This document shows, piece after piece, positions 58,358-64,000 of a DNA stretch of 64,000 nt. The position numbers and the translations under genes were made by a program. The notes under the pieces are model-generated. The model did not search any database, had not been told where the DNA came from, and saw nothing but the letters and a program-made list of their open reading frames with translations. The number at the start of each line of letters is the position of its first letter. Position 1 is the first letter of the stretch. Origin of the DNA: Collinsella aerofaciens (GTDB taxonomy: Bacteria > Actinomycetota > Coriobacteriia > Coriobacteriales > Coriobacteriaceae); the NCBI RefSeq assembly GCF_020181355.1, contig NZ_CP084004.1, positions 682,001 to 746,000 of the forward strand, read 5' to 3'.

Positions 58358-61248
58358 CGCCGCCGCTCGTGGCGTGCGCGCCACAGTTGCAGATAGTGCC
58401 CGATCTGCGCCGATTCGATGCGCTGGTAGGAGCTCGTGGGCAGCGACGTTAAGAACTTCTTTCCGTAGCCCTTCGTCACCAGGCGCGGGTCGGCCAGAAT
58501 CAGCACGCCGCAATCGGTCGACGAGCGGATAAGGCGGCCGGCCGCCTGCTTGACCTCGAGCACCGCCTCGGGCAGCGAATAGCGCGCCCAAGCGCGGTCT
58601 TCGCGCAGGTTGCGCTCGCACGAGAGCGGGTCCGTGGGACTCGAGAACGGCAGCTTGGGAATGATGACGCAGCGCAGCGTCTCGCCGCTGGCGTCGAACC
58701 CCTCCCAGAAGGCCTTAAGCGCAAAAAGCGATGAAGTCGGCTCGTTGATAAACCGATCGCGCAGGCGACGAGGAGATGAGTTGCGCTGCTGGCAGTTGAG
58801 CTCCAGACCCGCACGGGCCATCTTGGGCTCAACGCGGGCGTACAGGTCTTCCATGTCGCGCCGATTGGTGAACAGTGTGAGCACCGATCCGCCCATGGCA
58901 AGATGGGCGTCGACCAGCACGCGCTCGAGCGCCGTAAGATAGCTCTCGCGATCGCGCGGATCGGGGATATCGCCCGCAACGACTACAGCCATGTTCGAAT
59001 CGAAGTCGTAGCTCGAGTCCAAGTGCAGCGATGAGGATGTTGAAGCGCCGATGCGATCGAGGCCGACCGCGTGGTTAAAGTGTTCGAAGCTTTTGGACAC
59101 CGTCATGGTCGCCGAGGCAAAGATAGCCGTGTGAACCTCGGGCAGCCACTCGGTTGCCAAGGCCTCGCCAATGTCGATGCGCTCTGCGGTCATTGACTCT
59201 CCGCCGGCACGCAGCCTGCGATTGACCTGCAGCGAATACACGTAGTGTTCATCGGTGCCATCAATGATGAGTTTGAGGTTCTCGGCCAGCTCGTGCAGGC
59301 GGCGCGAGATATCACCCAGGTCGACAACAACCTCGGGCTTGTCGGCGGCGACGGCTTGCACCAGCGCGTCGACGCTCTTGTCAGCCTGTTCCAATACGTC
59401 GATGGCAGCGTAGGCCGACTGTAAGAAATCATGCCAGTCGTCAGATTCGCGCAGCTCGGGGCCAATCCATAGATTGGCATTGTCATAACCCCCACGGGCA
59501 CGGCGGCCGAGCTCGCGAACGCCATCGAACACGTCGGCGATTGCCATGCTCGCGCGCGCAACCGTCGACGTCGCCTTGGCAGTAAGGCCCAGATAGAGCG
59601 TAGAGCCCTCGGAGGTTGCCAAATCACGGGAGACCTGGCTTAGCGCACCGGTGCTCGAGCCACCCAGGCGCTCAAACAGAGCGCGTGATTCGTCCGCCGA
59701 CACCACGCGCGCCCACTGACGGCGCGCCTCGCGCTCGATGGAATGGGCCTCGTCGATTACCCAATGACGAATCGGAGGTAAAATCCTGCCCTCGGCCGCG
59801 ACATTGCGGAACAGCAGGGAATGGTTGGTGACCACCACGTCGGCATGCGCTGCACGACGGCGAGCGCCGTGGACCAAACATTTATCAGGGAAAAACGGGC
59901 AGAGGCGACGAGCACACTCGCGCGAGGCCGTCGTAAAGTCGGGGCGGTTGACGCTGCGCCACCGAATGCCGAGCGAGTCGAGGTCGCCATCGGCTGATTG
60001 GCAGACGTACGCCATAATGACCGCGACCGCCGTGAGCGTGTCCGCCGGATCGCGCTTGGTGGTAATCTCGACCTGGCCGCGGCTCATGCGCTCAAGCTTG
60101 CGCAGGCATGGATAGTGGTCATACCCCTTGAGAGCGCAAAATGACAGACCACCGTCCAGTTGCTCGGCAAGTTTTGGCAGCTCATGGTACATGAGCTGGT
60201 CGGCAAGATTATTCGATTTGGTCGCAATACCAACCGTGATGTTGTTACGGCGCGCTGCCTCGGCAAAAGGCACCAGATAGGCCATCGATTTGCCGACGCC
60301 CGTGCCCGCCTCAATTACACGATGAGTGCCCGTGACCAGCGCATCGCGGACCTCGAGCGCCATCGCGATCTGCTCATCACGCGGCTCGTAGGTGGGATAC
60401 ATGCGATTGACCAGGCCACCTGGCGCATAGTCTGCCTCAATCTCCTCACGACTCGGCATCTTGAGGACCGGCAGTTCGTCGGCGTCCACCCGATCGTCGG
60501 CGCGATCGGCCTTGAGAACGTCAGCACGAGCGGCGCTGAGAGAGAAGATAGAACCAGGGTTCTGCCCTGCCAAGAATGAGAAGATAGGACGATAGGACCA
60601 AGGCACATCCGGATGCATGTCGGCTAGGCGCGCCATGAGGCCCTGAGGCAAGTCGGTGAGCGCCACGAGCAACACGCGCCATACGCCACACAGGGCGTCG
60701 ACGTCGGCATTGGCACGGTGTGATACCGAGTCACAGCCAAACAGATCGGCCATAAAAGACAACTTGTGCGATGCCAGGCGCGGAAGCGCGATGCGCGACA
60801 GCGCCAGCGAATCGATCCAGATATCGCTCACGTTGACGCCGCCTTTGACCGACTCGATAAACGAGCGGTCGAACGTGGCGTTATGTGCGATTACCGGGCA
60901 ACCACCGACAAAATCGGCGAGAGCGGCTACGGCCTCAACGGCCGACGGGGCATCTGCCACATCGGCATTTGTAATGCTCGTGAGCTCGGTGATCTCGGCG
61001 GGAATCAGCTGCTTGGGATGCACGAAGGTATCGAAGCGGTCGACGACCTCGCGGCCCGAAAGACGGGCCGCCGAGATCTCGATCAGCTCATTGTCCTGCA
61101 CCGAAAGACCTGTGGTCTCGGTATCGAGGACAATCACATCTTCCTCGATAAGGCCGAAGGACTGCGTTTTGGCGCGTTCGGCAAGCGTGGCATAGGAGTC
61201 GATGACAAACTGCGGCGTTCCTGACGAAACCGCGTCCTCGATTAGCAT
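58354..61248 (-). CDS. DnaQ-like exonuclease / DinG-like helicase fusion
   Basis: A 964-residue protein. An N-terminal DEDDh exonuclease (about 36-200) shows DTETTG (42-47), AHNATFDRSF (121-130) and HRANADVDA (178-186). A superfamily 2 XPD/DinG-like helicase follows, with Walker A EAGTGVGK (313-320) and DEAH (499-502). Four cysteines between them (381, 445, 450, 457) fit the Fe-S cluster of DinG/XPD helicases. Motif VI-like QAAGRLIRS lies near residue 900. The domain order is that of the fused DnaQ/DinG proteins of Gram-positives. It probably acts in repair of stalled replication or R-loops. Its start overlaps ddl by 7 bp, and its stop overlaps the WYL gene on the other strand. Confidence 0.93.
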   Translation of the reverse strand: MLIEDAVSSGTPQFVIDSYATLAERAKTQSFGLIEEDVIVLDTETTGLSVQDNELIEISAARLSGREVVDRFDTFVHPKQLIPAEITELTSITNADVADAPSAVEAVAALADFVGGCPVIAHNATFDRSFIESVKGGVNVSDIWIDSLALSRIALPRLASHKLSFMADLFGCDSVSHRANADVDALCGVWRVLLVALTDLPQGLMARLADMHPDVPWSYRPIFSFLAGQNPGSIFSLSAARADVLKADRADDRVDADELPVLKMPSREEIEADYAPGGLVNRMYPTYEPRDEQIAMALEVRDALVTGTHRVIEAGTGVGKSMAYLVPFAEAARRNNITVGIATKSNNLADQLMYHELPKLAEQLDGGLSFCALKGYDHYPCLRKLERMSRGQVEITTKRDPADTLTAVAVIMAYVCQSADGDLDSLGIRWRSVNRPDFTTASRECARRLCPFFPDKCLVHGARRRAAHADVVVTNHSLLFRNVAAEGRILPPIRHWVIDEAHSIEREARRQWARVVSADESRALFERLGGSSTGALSQVSRDLATSEGSTLYLGLTAKATSTVARASMAIADVFDGVRELGRRARGGYDNANLWIGPELRESDDWHDFLQSAYAAIDVLEQADKSVDALVQAVAADKPEVVVDLGDISRRLHELAENLKLIIDGTDEHYVYSLQVNRRLRAGGESMTAERIDIGEALATEWLPEVHTAIFASATMTVSKSFEHFNHAVGLDRIGASTSSSLHLDSSYDFDSNMAVVVAGDIPDPRDRESYLTALERVLVDAHLAMGGSVLTLFTNRRDMEDLYARVEPKMARAGLELNCQQRNSSPRRLRDRFINEPTSSLFALKAFWEGFDASGETLRCVIIPKLPFSSPTDPLSCERNLREDRAWARYSLPEAVLEVKQAAGRLIRSSTDCGVLILADPRLVTKGYGKKFLTSLPTSSYQRIESAQIGHYLQLWRARHERRR

Positions 61249-62207
61249 GCAATGCCCGCTCGACGAAGGCCCATACGAATCAGGCTGTCACAGACCTGCG
61301 GGAACGTCATGTCGTCGGTGTGGCGGATCTCGTCCGGATACAGCGACGTATCGGTCATGCCGGGAATGGTATTGGTCTCGAGGATAACGGGGCCGTCCTC
61401 ACTCACGATAAAGTCGCTGCGCGAGATACCCAGGCAACCGAGGGCCTTGTGAGCAGCACAGGCAAGCTCCTGAGCGCGAGCGTAATTCTCGGGTGAAATC
61501 TGCGCCGGAATGCGATGGATGTCCGTAGGGTCGACATATTTCACGTCCAGATCGTAGAACTCGCAGTCCTCGGGTTTGCGAATCTCGACAATCGGCAGAG
61601 CGCGCACGTCGTCCTCGCCGTACACACCGACGGTGATCTCGGTACCCTCGATGCACTTCTCGACCAGCACTTTGTCGCCGTACGCAAACGCCTTGGCGAT
61701 TGCCGCGGGCAGCTCGGAGGGCTCATGGACCAGGGAAATGCCATAGCTGGAACCGTTGACGGCCGGCTTCACAAAGCAGCGCTCGCCACAAACCTCGACG
61801 ATATGATCGATATCGACTTCATCGCCCACCTCGAGCGCGAGGCCGGGGGCAATGGGAATGCCCGCCTTGGCGTACAGGAGCTTAGAGACCTCCTTGTCGG
61901 CACCGCAGGCGCTGGCAAGCACGCCCGAGGCCGTGTAGGGGATACCCAGGGTCTCCATGGCGCCCTGCATGGCGCCATCCTCGCCGCCGGCACCGTGCAT
62001 GGCGATAAACGCCACGTCAAAGCCGCCGGTCGCCATGGTTACCATAAAATCATCGGCAGCCGTGTCGAGCAGCTCCACCGAAGTGTAGCCGGCCTCCTTC
62101 AAGGCAACCACGACGTTCTTTCCCGAATTGAGCGAGATCTCGCGCTCAGCGGAATGACCGCCCGCCAAGACCGCTACGTGCATGTTCTCTAGGCTTTTAC
62201 CCGGCAT
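61242..62207 (-). CDS. ddl: D-alanine--D-alanine ligase
   Basis: A 321-residue ATP-grasp ligase of peptidoglycan precursor synthesis. Conserved parts are VAVLAGGHSAEREISLNSG (about 11-29), HGAGGEDGAMQGAMETLGIPYTASG (about 69-93), the ATP-binding CFVKPAVNGSSYGIS (about 144-158), the KYVDPTDIHRIPAQI loop (about 228-242) and the metal site ILETNTIPGMTDTSLYP (about 275-291). ALE-type vancomycin-resistance motifs are absent, so it is a standard Ddl. The ATG at 62207 has a GAGGAG. It starts the ddl-dinG unit and is divergent from rlmN. Confidence 0.96.
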   Translation of the reverse strand: MPGKSLENMHVAVLAGGHSAEREISLNSGKNVVVALKEAGYTSVELLDTAADDFMVTMATGGFDVAFIAMHGAGGEDGAMQGAMETLGIPYTASGVLASACGADKEVSKLLYAKAGIPIAPGLALEVGDEVDIDHIVEVCGERCFVKPAVNGSSYGISLVHEPSELPAAIAKAFAYGDKVLVEKCIEGTEITVGVYGEDDVRALPIVEIRKPEDCEFYDLDVKYVDPTDIHRIPAQISPENYARAQELACAAHKALGCLGISRSDFIVSEDGPVILETNTIPGMTDTSLYPDEIRHTDDMTFPQVCDSLIRMGLRRAGIAC

Positions 62208-62292
62208 GGGCAGACTCCTCCTCTATAATTTCTGCAGCTGATACCATATTGTAGCGATACCCTCTACGTTTCCCCAAAATCGAAAGGCTTCC

Positions 62293-63345
62293 ATGAATCC
62301 CAGGACTAAATCTCAGGACATTCGCGACTTGAGCCAAAACGATATTCGCGAGCTCGTGGCCGAGCTTGGCCAGCCCGCCTTCCGCGCGAAGCAGCTCATC
62401 GAATGGGTCTTTGAGAAGAACGTTTGTTCGTTTGACGATATGACCAACCTTCCCAAGGCTTTCCGCGAGCAGCTTAAAGAGGCTTTCGCCTTTGACACGC
62501 CGACTGAACTCACCAAGCAGGTTTCCAAAGATGGCTCTCGCAAGTATCTGCTCGAGTACCACGACGGCGTTTCCGTCGAGACCGTCGGCATGCCCCGTCG
62601 TAACAAGCTTTCCGTCTGCGTTTCCACCCAGGCAGGCTGTGGCATGGGCTGTGCCTTTTGCGCTACCGGTCTCAACGGCCTCAAGCGCTCTCTGACCGCT
62701 CAAGAGATCGTCGACCAGGTACTTCATGTATCCAACGACTTTGGCGAGCGCGCCACGAGCGTTGTCTTCATGGGCCAGGGCGAGCCGTTTGCCAACTACG
62801 ACGAGGTTCTCAAGGCGCTGCGAATCCTCAACGACCCCGATGGCATCGGTATCGGCGCTCGTCACCTCACCGTCTCTACCAGCGGCGTTATTCCCGGTAT
62901 TCGCAAATTTGCCGACATCCCCGAGCAGTTCACGCTTGCCGTTTCCCTGCATTCCGCCATCCAGTCGACGCGCAATAAGCTCATGCCCGGTGTTAAGAAG
63001 TACACGCTGCTTCGCCTTCACGAAGCGCTTCAGCTCTACACCGAGAAGACCGGCCGACGCCCGACCTATGAGTATGCCATGATCGAAGGCGTCAACGATA
63101 CGAATCCCGAAATGCAGGCGCTCTGCGACTTCTGCGAGGGAACGCTGTGCCACGTTAACCTCATTCAGCTTAACGACATCGAGGGTAGCCCGCTCAAGCC
63201 GTCGCCGATTCATAAGGTTGAGGATCTTCAGCGTCGTCTTGAGTCCCGTGGCATCGAGACCACGATTCGTAACTCCCGTGGTAACGATATTGACGCCGCT
63301 TGCGGACAGCTGAAGCAGCGCTTCAAAGTTCAGAAGAACGCATAG
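62293..63345 (+). CDS. rlmN: Dual-specificity 23S rRNA/tRNA (adenine-C2)-methyltransferase
   Basis: A 350-residue radical-SAM enzyme of the RlmN family. The cluster motif is CGMGCAFCATG (about 117-127), preceded by the family pattern VSTQAGC. MGQGEPFANYDEV (about 159-171), SGVIPGIRKF and the late catalytic cysteine in ACGQL (about 338) complete the set. It adds methyl groups to adenine at 23S position 2503 and in some tRNAs at position 37 by the ping-pong mechanism through two cysteines. The ATG follows GAAAGG. Third-codon choice is less GC-biased than neighbours, as in rRNA-related and highly expressed genes. A terminator follows at 63383. Confidence 0.97.
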   Translation: MNPRTKSQDIRDLSQNDIRELVAELGQPAFRAKQLIEWVFEKNVCSFDDMTNLPKAFREQLKEAFAFDTPTELTKQVSKDGSRKYLLEYHDGVSVETVGMPRRNKLSVCVSTQAGCGMGCAFCATGLNGLKRSLTAQEIVDQVLHVSNDFGERATSVVFMGQGEPFANYDEVLKALRILNDPDGIGIGARHLTVSTSGVIPGIRKFADIPEQFTLAVSLHSAIQSTRNKLMPGVKKYTLLRLHEALQLYTEKTGRRPTYEYAMIEGVNDTNPEMQALCDFCEGTLCHVNLIQLNDIEGSPLKPSPIHKVEDLQRRLESRGIETTIRNSRGNDIDAACGQLKQRFKVQKNA

Positions 63346-63363
63346 GGGAGTCGCATCCCAAAA

Positions 63364-63379
63364 CGTTTCATGTGAAACA
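63364..63379. promoter_or_regulatory. Candidate parS centromere site
   Basis: CGTTTCATGTGAAACA matches TGTTTCACGTGAAACA at 14 of 16 positions and is itself nearly palindromic. It lies about 400 bp from the 3' end of parB and just before the rlmN terminator. Confidence 0.7.
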
Positions 63380-63382
63380 TCG

Positions 63383-63419
63383 AACGACCCCGGTTACAGA
63401 ATATGCAACCGGGGTCGTT
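63383..63419 (+). terminator. Terminator of rlmN
   Basis: AACGACCCCGGTT pairs with AACCGGGGTCGTT (13-bp perfect stem), followed by TTCATTTATT. Confidence 0.85.
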
Positions 63420-63479
63420 TCATTTATTGACCTTAATTTTGAATCAGCTGCTACCTGTCCCATTTTTACGGCCAAAATA

Positions 63480-63515
63480 AGGGGTCCTTGTCTCATGAAT
63501 CAGACAAGGACCCCT
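63480..63515 (-). terminator. Terminator of the parB operon
   Basis: AGGGGTCCTTGTCT pairs with AGACAAGGACCCCT (14-bp perfect stem). On the minus strand TTATTTT follows. A GGGACAGG REP-like phrase (complement at 63453-63462) lies just beyond it. Confidence 0.8.
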
Positions 63516-63543
63516 CAAAATATGCTGAGTAATTGTTAGGTAC

Positions 63544-63798
63544 CTAATAGCCTACATTTTCCCATTGGTTGCTGACCCAACCTTGATTAATCTTGGGATT
63601 CTTCGTTACCTGAGCAGTACGCATGGCAACATCTTCTGTCATAACATCCATTTTCTTTTTGGAAGTATCGACGATATCTTGCGCGCTACGAAGCAAACGA
63701 CCTCGAAGTTCATCGTCTGTAGCGATCCTATAGCCAGCAAAGGCACCAGCCGCGACAGTCGTCACCAATGCAATCGCTGTTAAAATCTTATTCCTCAT
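63544..63798 (-). CDS. Small membrane or exported protein downstream of parB
   Basis: An 84-residue protein with an N-terminal hydrophobic segment (KILTAIALVTTVAAGAFAGYRIA, about 4-26) and a charged, helical remainder with repeated Lys and Asp. The AxA-like end allows either a signal peptide or a membrane anchor; the absence of a clear cleavage site favours an anchor. The pattern resembles YtxH-like small proteins. The ATG at 63798 has AAGGAGG inside the end of parB, and the two genes overlap by 11 bp, so they are coupled. Confidence 0.78.
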   Translation of the reverse strand: MRNKILTAIALVTTVAAGAFAGYRIATDDELRGRLLRSAQDIVDTSKKKMDVMTEDVAMRTAQVTKNPKINQGWVSNQWENVGY

Positions 63799-64000
63799 CT
63801 TGGCCTCCTTGATCAAACTGAATCATTTCGCCAAGAATACGAGAGAGCTCTTCCTCGTCTTTAAACTCAATCTCAATCTTATTCTTTCCACGCGAGCTCT
63901 TCACACGCACGTTGGTATTAAAAACCTGACGAAGCACGCGGGCAGCCTTTTTAAAAGACTGAGGCGTTGCAGGCCTCGGCGTCTTAGGTGTCTCTCCGGC
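63788..64000 (-). CDS. parB: ParB/Spo0J chromosome-partition protein, C-terminal fragment
   Basis: The last 70 residues of a gene that runs off the right edge. The frame reads from a Pro/Thr-rich linker into FKKAARVLRQVFNTNVRVKS and then GKNKIEIEFKDEEELSRIL, which is the conserved dimerisation domain at the end of ParB/Spo0J proteins (basic strand, IEIEF, EEL-RIL helix). ParB binds parS, spreads and organises the origin with ParA and SMC. Two near-consensus parS sites in this window fit. A short acidic tail (DQGGQDEE) ends the protein. Confidence 0.85.
   Translation of the reverse strand, partial: AGETPKTPRPATPQSFKKAARVLRQVFNTNVRVKSSRGKNKIEIEFKDEEELSRILGEMIQFDQGGQDEE

Overview
The window is a GC-rich bacterial chromosome segment. 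The protein set, the 16S/23S/5S sequences and the style of the intergenic repeats suggest a gut actinobacterium of class Coriobacteriia, most likely Collinsella or a close relative; this rests on recognition, not on a database search. No prophage, transposase gene or CRISPR array was seen. The tail of parB at the right edge and two near-consensus parS sites suggest the segment lies in the origin-proximal partition region.

Layout. 0-10 kb: a degenerate sigma-54-activator-like regulator, a YeiH-type exporter, a GntR regulator, glmS, a LacI regulator, a HAD phosphatase, a solitary larE and a solitary modD. 10-16 kb: a secreted EndA-type nuclease, an EF-G-like GTPase and a three-gene polar amino acid ABC importer. 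16-26.5 kb: rlmD, a PHP phosphatase, an aminotransferase, the ftsH-hpt-tilS cluster, a YycJ-like MBL hydrolase, hsp20 and a small tail-anchored protein. 26.6-40.1 kb: two almost identical rRNA operons in tandem on the minus strand with a phosphoglucomutase gene between them, then tRNA-Lys. 40-49 kb: an M29 aminopeptidase, purC with a small membrane protein, an OmpR/histidine-kinase pair, a Tat lipoprotein coupled to a TSCPD protein, purB and tRNA-Gly. 49-56 kb: a large thioester/SpaA-repeat surface adhesin, a small membrane protein and a membrane M28-peptidase-like protein split by a huge acidic insert. 56-64 kb: a tandem WYL regulator pair, a DnaQ-DinG exonuclease-helicase fusion, ddl, rlmN, a small exported or membrane protein and the 3' end of parB.

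How the genes fit together. Much of the window is core growth machinery: translation (two rrn operons, RlmD, RlmN, TilS, tRNAs, EF-G-like protein), cell-wall precursor supply (GlmS, phosphoglucomutase, Ddl), purine synthesis and salvage (PurB, PurC, Hpt) and protein quality control (FtsH, Hsp20). Accessory surface functions sit at 49-56 kb.

The least ordinary material is non-coding. There are long perfect palindromes of REP/REPIN style (8.9, 15.9 and 19.9 kb, and a pair flanking glmS). There are also mosaic repeats built from the 3' tails of tRNA-Lys and tRNA-Gly, which share a core between two unrelated tRNA loci. Among proteins, the split M28-like protein, the regulator lacking the sigma-54 hallmarks, the three-cysteine orphan LarE and the thioester adhesin deserve a second look.
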